In this document: piece by piece, positions 41,068 through 50,700 of the stretch
How positions within the stretch are numbered: position 1 is the stretch's first letter
Layout: every line of letters begins with the position of its first letter
Source: an uncultured Bacteroidia bacterium
Lineage (GTDB): Bacteria > Bacteroidota > Bacteroidia > Bacteroidales > Prolixibacteraceae
DNA: 64,000 nucleotides
Assembly (NCBI GenBank): GCA_903918045.1
Contig: CAIXCY010000014.1
Coordinates: 1 to 64,000, forward strand
Reading direction: 5' to 3'
Notes under the pieces: generated by a model
What the model saw: the letters and a program-made list of their open reading frames with translations, nothing else
Told to the model about the DNA's origin: nothing
Databases searched by the model: none
Made by a program: the position numbers and the translations under genes

Positions 41068-42183
41068 ATGGACAGAAGATCTTTTATAAATAAAGCCGGA
41101 GTTTCCGGTGCTGCAATTGCTGTTGCAGGTCATACAATAGCTCAAAACACGACTATAAACCCCTTGCGTGTGGCAGTAATTGGGCTTGTTCATACTCATG
41201 TTCACGGAATCCTGGGACGCGAAAAGAAAGGTGATATCAGTATTGTGGCCATTGTTGAACCCAATAAAAATCTGGCCCGAAAATACGCCAGGGAGCATGG
41301 CTTTAGTTTAGATATTGTTTTCGACACTGTGGAAGAGATGCTTGAGCATGTAAAACCAGAAGCAGTCAGCACTTTCACAACTACCTACGACCATTTAAGG
41401 GTGGTGGAATTCTTTGCCCCGCGAGGAATTCATGTGATGGTAGAAAAACCTCTGGCCGTAAATATGATTCATGCAAAAAAAATGTTGGAGCTCGCTTTGA
41501 AGCATAAGATACAATTGCTTACCAATTACGAAACAACCTGGTATGGCACTCATCAAAAAGCGTGGCAGTATATGATTGAAGAAAAAAAGGGTGGAGACCT
41601 TCGTAAAATTGTTTTTCATACGGGTCATTCCGGGCCATTCGAGATTGGTTGCAACCCTGAGTTCACCGATTGGCTTACAGATCCTATTTTAAACGGTGGC
41701 GGAGCTCTTACCGATTTTGGGTGTTACGGAGCCAATTTAGCCACCTGGCTCATGAAAGGGGCAAAACCTTTAGCTGTTAGTTGTATGACCCAGCAAATAA
41801 AGCCTGAGATCTACCCAAAGGTGGAAGACGAAGCGACCATCGTGATTACCTATCCAAAATCGCAGGTTATTATTCAGGCCTCATGGAACTGGGCCTTTAA
41901 CAGAAAAGATATGGAAGTTTACGGTCAGCACGGGTATCTGATCTGCGAAGACAGGAATAAATTAAATCACCGCTGGAAAGGCACCGAATTACCCGTTAAA
42001 GAAACAATTCCGGAGAATAACATGCCATTTAACGATCCTTTCTCTTTCCTGACTGCTGTTGTGCGCAAAACGATAACTCTTCAGCCCTTCGACTTATCCT
42101 CCCTTGAGAATAATATGATTGTTATGGAAATTCTTGACGCGGCAAGGGAAAGTGTCAATAGCGGGAAAACAATAAGACTTTAA
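41068..42183 (+). CDS. Tat-signal Gfo/Idh/MocA family oxidoreductase
   Basis: This 371-residue protein has a short twin-arginine leader (MDRRSFINKAGVSGAAIAVAG), a Rossmann fold (RVAVIGLVHTHVHGILGR), the EKPLAVNMIHAKKM motif with the family lysine, and GGGALTDFGCYGANLATWLM. The dinucleotide loop GLVHTHVHG is atypical, as it lacks the usual GxGxxG, so NAD binding may be altered. It is not adjacent to the similar Tat protein at 16839. The substrate is unknown. Confidence 0.88.
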   Translation: MDRRSFINKAGVSGAAIAVAGHTIAQNTTINPLRVAVIGLVHTHVHGILGREKKGDISIVAIVEPNKNLARKYAREHGFSLDIVFDTVEEMLEHVKPEAVSTFTTTYDHLRVVEFFAPRGIHVMVEKPLAVNMIHAKKMLELALKHKIQLLTNYETTWYGTHQKAWQYMIEEKKGGDLRKIVFHTGHSGPFEIGCNPEFTDWLTDPILNGGGALTDFGCYGANLATWLMKGAKPLAVSCMTQQIKPEIYPKVEDEATIVITYPKSQVIIQASWNWAFNRKDMEVYGQHGYLICEDRNKLNHRWKGTELPVKETIPENNMPFNDPFSFLTAVVRKTITLQPFDLSSLENNMIVMEILDAARESVNSGKTIRL

Positions 42184-42255
42184 AAATTATCAGGCAATAG
42201 GGTAATAGGGAAACAGGGTAATAACTTTGTTTAAATAAAAAGTTTAAATAAAAAT

Positions 42256-42292
42256 GGGTTAAGAATACTAATCAGATTCTTAACCCTTTTTT
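42256..42292. terminator. Terminator between converging genes
   Basis: The arms gggttaagaat and attcttaaccc form an 11-bp stem with a 9-base loop, then six T residues. It lies between the plus-strand oxidoreductase and the minus-strand helicase. Confidence 0.85.
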
Positions 42293-42307
42293 AATATTGT
42301 TTTTGTT

Positions 42308-43561
42308 CTATCTAGGATTGCGAACTAACCGGTGTCTGTCACCTGAACTTTCAGGTTTCGGACGTGCAAAAGTCGTACGCTGCGGTCTTTGATGTTGCTG
42401 CTTTGGAGCTTTAACAGGATTATGATCAATCAGCGGATAGGCATGATTTTCAATAACAGGAATCTTCTTCCGGATTAATTTTTCGATATCCCTTAAGTAG
42501 GCTTTTTCTTCGGCATCACAGAATGAGAAGGCTGTTCCTTTAGCCCCTGCCCTACCCGTCCGGCCAATACGGTGAACGTAGGTCTCTGAAATATTGGGGA
42601 GCTCGTAATTGATCACAAACTCCATCTCATCTACGTCAATTCCACGTGCAGCAATATCCGTAGCCACTAAAACTCTGGTAGTCTGATCTTTAAAGTTCGC
42701 CAATGCACGTTGTCTTGCATTCTGCGCCTTATTCCCGTGAATTGCTTCAGCTTTAATATTATGACGCAACAGGTCTTTAACTACTTTATCGGCACCATGT
42801 TTAGTGCGGGTAAAGACGAGCGCAGACTTAATATTCTGGTCGCTTAAAACATCCATCAACAGCGAACTTTTATTTCCTTTGTCTACAAAGTATATAAACT
42901 GTTCTATAATATCTACTGTCGGCTGTCCCGGTGTAATCTCAACCTTGCGGGGATTCTTCAAAATAGTATCAGCCAGCTTAACAATTTCAGGTGGCATAGT
43001 AGCTGAGAAAAACAATGACTGACGTTTTTTGGGAAGTGCTGCCAGAACCTTCTTAACGTCGTGGATAAATCCCATATCCAACATACAATCCGCCTCGTCA
43101 AGGACAAATATCTCAATATCCTTCAGTGAAATAAATCCCTGATTCATCAGGTCTAGAAGTCGGCCTGGAGTGGCGACAAGAATATCTACGCCACGTTGCA
43201 AAACCTGTGTTTGCGAAAACTGACTTACACCACCGAATATAACCGTATAGGATAATTTAGTGTACCTGCCGTAATTCTTAAAACTCTCTCCAATCTGAAT
43301 GGCAAGTTCCCGAGTCGGAGTAAGAATCAGACTTCTGATTTTTTTCCGCCGATCAAAGGATTGACTGGTTGATAATAATTGAAGAATCGGGATTGCAAAT
43401 GCTGCTGTCTTACCCGTTCCTGTTTGGGCACAACCCAATAAATCTGTCCCTTCTAACACAATCGGAATTGCCTGGGCCTGAATTGGAGTTGGTGTGGAAT
43501 AACCTTCTTCGAGGAGTGATTGAAGAATTGGTTCAATAATTTCTAAAGACTTAAACGCCAA
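42308..43561 (-). CDS. DEAD-box RNA helicase, RhlE-like
   Basis: This cytoplasmic RNA helicase of about 417 residues has motifs Q (STPTPIQAQAIP), I (AQTGTGKTAAFAIPIL), Ia (PTRELAIQ), GG, TPGR, II (DEAD in FVLDEADCMLDMGF), III (SAT), IV-VI (VATDIAARGIDV, HRIGRTGRAG). The C-terminal tail is basic and short (APKQQHQRPQRTTFARPKP), as in RhlE-type proteins involved in cold growth and ribosome maturation. The track start is GTG 43597; TTG 43561 gives the family's usual AFKSLEIIEPIL start. A -7-like TACCTTTG lies at 43628-43635. Confidence 0.93.
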   Translation of the reverse strand: MAFKSLEIIEPILQSLLEEGYSTPTPIQAQAIPIVLEGTDLLGCAQTGTGKTAAFAIPILQLLSTSQSFDRRKKIRSLILTPTRELAIQIGESFKNYGRYTKLSYTVIFGGVSQFSQTQVLQRGVDILVATPGRLLDLMNQGFISLKDIEIFVLDEADCMLDMGFIHDVKKVLAALPKKRQSLFFSATMPPEIVKLADTILKNPRKVEITPGQPTVDIIEQFIYFVDKGNKSSLLMDVLSDQNIKSALVFTRTKHGADKVVKDLLRHNIKAEAIHGNKAQNARQRALANFKDQTTRVLVATDIAARGIDVDEMEFVINYELPNISETYVHRIGRTGRAGAKGTAFSFCDAEEKAYLRDIEKLIRKKIPVIENHAYPLIDHNPVKAPKQQHQRPQRTTFARPKPESSGDRHRLVRNPR

Positions 43562-43635
43562 AATAATGATTTTTAGATGCTGATCATTTCTGCGCACAAA
43601 AAAGTCCAGCTGTAATTAAATAAAGTACAAAGGTA

Positions 43636-43884
43636 CGCATTATTAACGGGTTTACCGGAATTAACAGAATGGAGTGTTTATCGCTATAAAGGTTTGGAAG
43701 AATTCGACAATTTTACAATACGACAATTAGTGAAATTTCAACCACAGACGACTATTGCGAAAATATGGCAGATTACCTTATTATATTAAATGCGAATGGC
43801 TCTATGTTTTTATATATTGTATATTATTCGCTTATATAATTATTTGAATATCATTATAATATATAATGGATTCATTTTGATTTT
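43636..43884. other. AT-rich intergenic region
   Basis: No ORF or RNA gene is recognisable. Around 43810-43870 there are dense TATA/ATAT words (ttatatattgtatattattc, attataatatataatgg). It may hold upstream promoter sequence for the helicase. Confidence 0.4.
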
Positions 43885-43918
43885 AAAAGCCCTTCAAAAT
43901 TGAATTTGAAGGGCTTTT
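43885..43918 (-). terminator. Terminator after the M48/TerB-like gene
   Basis: The arms aaaagcccttcaaa and tttgaagggctttt form a perfect 14-bp stem around a 6-base loop, followed by a T run on the minus strand. It lies 60 bases beyond the stop of the minus-strand gene. Confidence 0.9.
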
Positions 43919-43977
43919 CAAATATAAATTAAGCTAATTCGAGAACTAATAATTAGCGAAAATTAGTGAAATAGTGA

Positions 43978-45219
43978 TCAGGAATAAATATTGGGGATAA
44001 ACTGTTCCTGGATTGAACTGGCAAAAATCTGGGCAATCTCTTTGCGCTCGAAGCCAAGTTTAACACCAAAGTCGAAGATGAAATTCAATTCACTGTCCGA
44101 AATGGTACTGTCTGAAATAATAATATTGATCATATATTCCAGCATCATGTTCTTCTCTCCGGGATTTATCTCCAACAACTCCTTAATTGAATTCTCAAAA
44201 AACGATTCTATTTTATTCTCATCCGTCATTGCTTTAAGGGTCTGTTTAGGAAAGACAGTAAATGCTGAGAGCTCATCAATAATGGCATTATATTCATCCG
44301 GTTCGATCGCTTTGTCAATCCCTGCCACAATTAATCCTGCTGAAGCAATGAAACAGGTGCGATGATAATTAAGCGGAGAATTGCTGATTACCATTAGACT
44401 TTGAATTAATTCAGAGATCTGATCATCGAGTGCCTTATCATACTCAATTTCATTTCCCGAAAGTAGTTTGCTGTACAATTCAGAATTTTCAAACAGCTCG
44501 ACAGCCTTAATGCGGATAGGATTTATGGGATGAGACAATAAATTTCCGGAACCTGTCTCCTTAAAATATTTCAGAATCTCTTCATTTTCGACGCTGAACG
44601 CTTTTGGATCGAAATTAAGCCGTTCAACGCTCAATCCCGAAGCCATTTTAAAGAAACAAGAAAGTACCTTGTCAAGCTTACCGCAGGCAATAAATCCGAA
44701 CCGGTCGGCAGTCAGCTCTGACAGTTTATCCCAAACCGCAATTTTATGCTGCATCATCAGAGGCGTTTCTGCCTGATCGACAAAGACAAAATCCAATAAT
44801 TGAGCAATATTTGCGTTATTGCTGATTAGATGCCCTATTTCATGCCCAACAATAAATTTCAATTCATCATCATCCACTTTATCGATGAGTCCCGAATTGA
44901 TATTAATAATATGACTCTCATCAGGTTCAAGTCTTGAAACTGCAAAAGCATTTAATTCAGGATTATTGGTTATGAAAAATTCTGTAGACTCTTTGAAATC
45001 GAGTCTTTTCATAACTTCTACAAAACTATCGTAAAGACGCGGAGCCAATTTATCGTTCACCTTAAAACTATGCCCCTGAAGGATATTTTTAAAATAGTTC
45101 TCCGTCTTTTCCACTTTAGCTTCCCTCAAAATAGTCTCGAGAACTTTTCCCTGAATTTGCTGATAAAGTTCCTGCCCGATCTGGATTTCCAATGGAATTC
45201 GTATAGCTTCATGGTTCAT
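43978..45219 (-). CDS. M48-type zinc protease with TerB-like C-terminal domain
   Basis: This 413-residue protein has HExxH in KFIVGHEIGHLISNN and the third-ligand region in ELTADRFGFIAC. It has no signal peptide or membrane helix, so it should be cytoplasmic, unlike typical M48 proteins. From about residue 270 the sequence becomes all-helical with a TerB-like pattern (IVAGIDKAIEPDEYNAIIDEL, then IIISDSTISDSELNFI), a domain linked to stress and metal responses. The combination suggests a regulated intracellular protease. The substrate is unknown. Confidence 0.82.
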   Translation of the reverse strand: MNHEAIRIPLEIQIGQELYQQIQGKVLETILREAKVEKTENYFKNILQGHSFKVNDKLAPRLYDSFVEVMKRLDFKESTEFFITNNPELNAFAVSRLEPDESHIININSGLIDKVDDDELKFIVGHEIGHLISNNANIAQLLDFVFVDQAETPLMMQHKIAVWDKLSELTADRFGFIACGKLDKVLSCFFKMASGLSVERLNFDPKAFSVENEEILKYFKETGSGNLLSHPINPIRIKAVELFENSELYSKLLSGNEIEYDKALDDQISELIQSLMVISNSPLNYHRTCFIASAGLIVAGIDKAIEPDEYNAIIDELSAFTVFPKQTLKAMTDENKIESFFENSIKELLEINPGEKNMMLEYMINIIISDSTISDSELNFIFDFGVKLGFERKEIAQIFASSIQEQFIPNIYS

Positions 45220-45338
45220 GGTGGTAGGATAGTAAATAATTGAAATGGTTCAATCATCAGTTAAAGATAAACAAAACAATTTGTCTTCTTGTTGCTGGCA
45301 GTATATTTTATGTTCAAGGAATAAAAAATAAAAATCAT

Positions 45339-47693
45339 TTAATCCAAAACTTTGAAGGTCCTGCTGCAACTATTTCCCAATTCATCCACAATTAAGAGTT
45401 TATGGTTCCCGGGAGAGGGTGATGCCGAAATTTGATGGATCTCTCTGGTAGAGCCCAGGAACGATTCATCAAGATGCCAAAAAAGGGTAGCGCCACCCCT
45501 TCGGTGAGCTGCCTGAAAGATCACTACACCCTTCTGTTCATGATGTCCCTTTGGCAAGTAAACCATTAACCGATCATCAGGATAAATAAGCTCAAGCATC
45601 TGAATTTCATTGCGCTGATTACTTCCCGGCCACCAGGGGGGAAGTGTACGATAACCGGGATGAGACTTCCGGTAATAATATTCCATCGCAGGCGGAAGGA
45701 TAAACCAATTCTCGCTAACAATCTGATTTTGTGGATAACATGCTGAATTAACTAAATACTGACGATAGGTATCCAGGTGTATTTTTATATGATACGGGCA
45801 GGGTACGCTGTTTAAACAGGTTGAAGGCACCATCACGGTATCGGTCTCATTGCAATTGACAGAGGCCCGGTATCCGCTTTCCCGGCAAACAGCCACAGGC
45901 AACATTCCCTCCAACGGTTTTTCAAACCAATGATCTGAATTCAGTAAAGAGTTAATGTCAAAGAGAATTGGAGCCGCAGTGGTTCCGCCGGTAAGTCCGG
46001 GTCTACCCTCTCCATTCGCATTTCCTATCCAGACACCAATAACATATTCAGGATTAACCCCGATTGCCCAGGCATCGCGAAAACCGAAACTTGTCCCTGT
46101 TTTCCATGCCAGACGACCCGAAGATGCTAATTGTTGCCACCCGACCTCCTCTTCGGGTCGGTTCAATTCGGTTATCGTATTAAATGTTTGCCAGATTGAT
46201 GCTGCACGAAGAACAAATTTACCATCGGGTGAAGTTGGCCTATCCTGATGAGGAATGAAACTAACCGAATTAAAATCACCGGAATCATATACACCTGTAT
46301 GATTATACCGGTTTAAGACACGCGCCATTGAACCATAGGCAGATACAAGCTCCTTGAGTGTCGCCTCTCCGCCGCCCAGAATCAGGGACAATCCGTAAAA
46401 CCCTGCATCCTGATTAAAAGTAGTTAACCCAATTCGTCTTAGAACATCCAGAAAGCGAAAGGGGGTATACTCTTTGAGCATAAATACTGCCGGAATATTC
46501 AGCGAATGAATTAAGGCAGCAGAAGCCGGAACACCCCCTCTGAACTGTAAATCATAATTCTGAGGGGCATAACCTGAAAAATAAAGGGGCAGGTCAGGAA
46601 CAAGTGCATCAGGCATCATCTTGCCAGCATCGAGCATCGAGGCGTACAAAAACGGCTTTAAAATACTTCCCGTACTGCGACGACCCTCGATCATATCGAC
46701 TGCGCCTCCATGGGGATCATTCCAGTCTGCATTTCCGATATAAGCCAAAATCTTACCCGTTTTAATCTCTGCGACAATACATGCAGCATTGTAGATCTGA
46801 TTACCTCTTAGCTTAGGCATATGCTGGTCTATAATGCGCTGGGCTGCTATTTGCAAACTGCGCCGAATGGTTGTCTTCACAATTGCCTTATTTGCCGGCG
46901 CAGCACATTTGGATAGAAGATGGTGAGCCAGATCGGGTAATTGTTCCGGCCTTCCAGGCAATGGTTCTGAAATTGCCAATTGATAGGTGACAAAATCAAT
47001 CGTATGATCATTAAACAAATTCTTTAATAACCTGTCCCTTTTATGTCTAAGCCGATCCATATTTTTACCAGGGAAGACCTGGGAAGGAGAATTGGGCATA
47101 ACGGCCAGCCCGGCCGATTCACCCCATGAAAGTTGATTGGCCGGACAATTAAAATAACGCCATGCAGCAGCCTCGATACCAACAACATTCCCCCCGAAAG
47201 GAGCATGGGATCCATAGAGGGAAAGTATTTTGCTTTTAGAGGTGGCAGATTCTAATCTCAGTGTAAGAACCATTTCGACAAGCTTTTCCCAAAAGGTACG
47301 CCTCTTTCCTGATCGCGAAAGCCTGACAACCTGCATTGATAAAGTGCTCGCGCCACTAATAATACTTCCTGCACGAATATTCTGCCCAATAGCCCGAATA
47401 ACAGATATTGGATTTATCCCCGGATGAAAATAGAAATTACGGTCTTCATATTTAATAATGCATTTCCTGAATTTTTCAGGAAGGGTGTCCGACGGAGGAA
47501 ATCTCCATTGACCGTCAGCTGCAATTTTTGCACCAAGAAGATATCCGTCATTTGCTTCAATTACTACACTGTAAGGAACTTTAAACCGAATAACAGGAAA
47601 AAGGAAAAAGGAAATTACCAGGGTAATAGAAACAACAATTAACTTGTATTTTTTGATAATTAATAAGACTCCACCCCTTGTTATATCAGTCAT
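45339..47693 (-). CDS. pbpC: Penicillin-binding protein 1C
   Basis: This 784-residue inner-membrane protein has an N-terminal anchor (LIVVSITLVISFFLFPVIRF), a glycosyltransferase family 51 domain (EDRNFYFHPGINPISVIRA, GASTLSMQVVRL), then a transpeptidase domain with SxxK in STGSILKPFLYA, SxN in IHSLNIPA and KTG in WKTGTSFGFRDAW. A C-terminal BiPBP_C beta domain follows. It polymerises peptidoglycan and lies 22 bases after the alpha-2-macroglobulin gene, the classic pbpC-yfhM pairing thought to couple envelope repair with defence against proteases. Confidence 0.95.
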   Translation of the reverse strand: MTDITRGGVLLIIKKYKLIVVSITLVISFFLFPVIRFKVPYSVVIEANDGYLLGAKIAADGQWRFPPSDTLPEKFRKCIIKYEDRNFYFHPGINPISVIRAIGQNIRAGSIISGASTLSMQVVRLSRSGKRRTFWEKLVEMVLTLRLESATSKSKILSLYGSHAPFGGNVVGIEAAAWRYFNCPANQLSWGESAGLAVMPNSPSQVFPGKNMDRLRHKRDRLLKNLFNDHTIDFVTYQLAISEPLPGRPEQLPDLAHHLLSKCAAPANKAIVKTTIRRSLQIAAQRIIDQHMPKLRGNQIYNAACIVAEIKTGKILAYIGNADWNDPHGGAVDMIEGRRSTGSILKPFLYASMLDAGKMMPDALVPDLPLYFSGYAPQNYDLQFRGGVPASAALIHSLNIPAVFMLKEYTPFRFLDVLRRIGLTTFNQDAGFYGLSLILGGGEATLKELVSAYGSMARVLNRYNHTGVYDSGDFNSVSFIPHQDRPTSPDGKFVLRAASIWQTFNTITELNRPEEEVGWQQLASSGRLAWKTGTSFGFRDAWAIGVNPEYVIGVWIGNANGEGRPGLTGGTTAAPILFDINSLLNSDHWFEKPLEGMLPVAVCRESGYRASVNCNETDTVMVPSTCLNSVPCPYHIKIHLDTYRQYLVNSACYPQNQIVSENWFILPPAMEYYYRKSHPGYRTLPPWWPGSNQRNEIQMLELIYPDDRLMVYLPKGHHEQKGVVIFQAAHRRGGATLFWHLDESFLGSTREIHQISASPSPGNHKLLIVDELGNSCSRTFKVLD

Positions 47694-47715
47694 TGTTTAA
47701 TAATTTTCTGCGCAA

Positions 47716-50700
47716 TTAGTTCCCGACGACAACCTTCATCCCTGAAGTATTCGCAGAAAAACGGTTGTTATACATTGCTTCACATTGAACCGGTGGCAGA
47801 TAATAAGAACCGGAATAGGTTGAATTCAGCTTAACCCTGAACTCTTTCAGTTCATTCATTTTCAGACTGAAATAGGTGAGAACCCGGTCATCCCGGAAAT
47901 CACGATAATCGAAATGTGAACCCGTTTCCACACCAAACAATCTTTCATTGGTGATCTCCCAACCGGACGGGAATATCTGGGTTAGGGCAATATTTTCAAG
48001 AGGAATAAAACCTGTATTTTTAATTCTGACGATTGCCATAAAATCTGTCCCTTTTGACAAATTTGCAACTGTTAAGGGCTTCCCGTCAGAAGAGACAAAG
48101 GTTGATTCAAGTTTTAATCCACTCTGTCTGGCAGGAATATCCACATTCTGAGGAATACCTTTCTGAATCAGCGTTACATAAAGATCAGTTGTTGAGAGGT
48201 TTTCTATTTTAACCGGTAATTTTCCATCAAATGGAGGAAGTACTTTGGCATAAGCTATATGATCCATATTAATATCTTCAGACTTTCCGTTGACTGTAAT
48301 CCTGAATTTATTCTGATTTAAACTCTTGTTCGATGAACCGGCAAACCGCGACAACGCAACCAAACAACATGCAGTAGTTTGAGTGCTCATCCACTCATCA
48401 CTGCAAAGGGAGGCAGAAATTGATTGTGCAACACTAAAAGCCTCCGTTTTTTTCTTCATAAGCGTCAAAGTTTGCAACAGTATCGAACGGTCACGGAGGG
48501 CAGAACCAAAGGTAATTCCCTCATTCTGATATTCCGAAGGTTCCATTTCTGTCATATCGACAAGCTGATCAGCTACTTCCGGTCTCCCGGCCAGAATATA
48601 GGCCGCTGCAAGTTCCCACCTCGCTTCAACAGGTAATCCTGCAGTTTCACGGAGCCTGTTCATCGCACCAATAGCCGGGGCATTAGCCAGGGCAAGAGTA
48701 TAAAGCCGGTAAGCCTGATCAAGAATCATACCCCGGTCGCTAAGCTCCCGATGCCATAAATTGGCTGCAGTTTTTTGGAAGTTCAGCCACCTTTTTTTCA
48801 CCTCCGATGGAATTGAAAAACCGAGATTTTCAGCCTCTACGATAAAATTTCCTGCCCATGATGTTCCCCAAAGCGAGGGATAATTATTCCCGGGCCAATA
48901 GGTAAAGCTTCCATCCGCCAATTGAAATTTCCGAAGTTGGTCAATTCCTGATCTGATATTCGAGACCACCTCTCCCTTTTTCATTTCATCCAAACTAACA
49001 GACTGATTAATTACAAGTTGTGCAAAGGCTGCTGAAACGGTTTGTTCAATACAACCATGAGGATAGGTGATTAAATAATCGAGCCGCTTACCCAGATTCA
49101 TTGGTGGAGTTCCTGAGATCTCAATATTCGCCGACCCTGTTCCGGAAGCTCCTAAAGAATTCAAGGTATAATCCTTACCTTGTCTGCTATTTACAACCCC
49201 TGTTTTACTGGTCACAATCGTTGGATTTGGATTCCGGACATCCACCTCTACATTGTATATTGCATTCTCTTTTCCGGAGTGGGCAGTAACCGTAATGGTT
49301 CCTTTCCCCGTTTTTAGTCCTGTGCGGAGACTAAATCTCACATCTTTTTCACCCGGACCAGAAAACGAAACATTCAATTTATCATTTTCATTCACCGACA
49401 ATAAGGAATTATGAGCCACCGCTAGTTCCACATCCTTAACGGTATTGCCCTGTACAAAGACAGAAACTGGCAATTCGATCGTTTCGTTGATTCCAACAAC
49501 GCGGGGAACCGTTGCCAGTAGCATTAACGGATCACGGACTGGAACCGCCTTTTCAGCAGATCCAAATGCATCATCAGAAGCTCCCACAACCATTAACCGT
49601 ACTGATCCGATATATTGGGGGAGTGTAATACGATGTGATTTCCTGCTGTTTTTGGCAAGTGAGAATGGGCCAAGAAACTTTACAACAGGTTTAAAACGCT
49701 GCGCTTTTTGTTTTGAAGGATCGGGCAACTGATCGCTTCCCCCCACTGCAAAAAGTTTTTCCAGCTTCCCGCCGTAGGCACCCAATACATAATCGTACAA
49801 ATCCCATGTTTTTACTCCTAAAGCTTCACGTGCAAAAAAAGTATTCCAGGGGTCAGGCGTTTTATAACCGGTCAAACCGAGTAACCCCTCATCAACAATT
49901 GCCAGGGTATAATTCATCGCTTTCCCACTCTTCTCACTAATCTCTACCGTAAATGGTTGCTCTGACCTGAGTTCCTCAGGGAGTGTCAACACAGGAACAA
50001 TATGAGTTTCCGGATTTTCAATTATCATAGGAATTACGCCATACATCCGAATCGGACGATCATTTACCGTTTGATCATGAGGTTGCAGATACGTTATTGA
50101 AAGGTAAATGTTTGGTGCCATCTCAGGTTTAGCCTTAAAGCTCACCCTGGTTTGCCCATCTTTGGTATCAATCCAGAATTTATCAAGAATGGCAGATCCA
50201 TTCTCAATAGAAACTAATGCCTTGCCATCTTTTGATCCCGGAAAGCTTACAGCGATCTCCTCTCCGACTTTGTACTTCTCCCTATCAGCTGAAAAGCTCA
50301 GCATTGTAGCGCCGCCCTGCTGATTGGCCGAACTTCCGTATGGCCAATCAAGATAAACCGTTCGTGAAACGACATGTCCATCAGGAAGTTTTGCTATAAA
50401 CAGATATCTTCCCCAGTTTTCATTGGTAACTGTGAAATTCAGGGTAGCCCTTCCTGAGGAGGTGGAAAGTTTTTTACTTAAGAATGGTTTATATTGTTCC
50501 TGCGAAACATAATTGGCAAGATAATCTTCCGAAGCGTCCCACCACCAACGCCAGTCAATCTTATAGGCCGAAATTTCAACCTGCGAATCCGAAAGATTGC
50601 CCGAAGGATCGACGACTACAACCTGCAGTTCATTCATTTTGCCAGAAGAGAGCATCGAGCGGGCCGGGTCTTCATCGGGAAAACGGATTCCAACATATTT

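Noticed and set aside
43800-43875. AT-rich tract as a replication origin
   Set aside because: No DnaA-box cluster and no dnaA nearby; gyrB alone, 10 kb away, is not enough.
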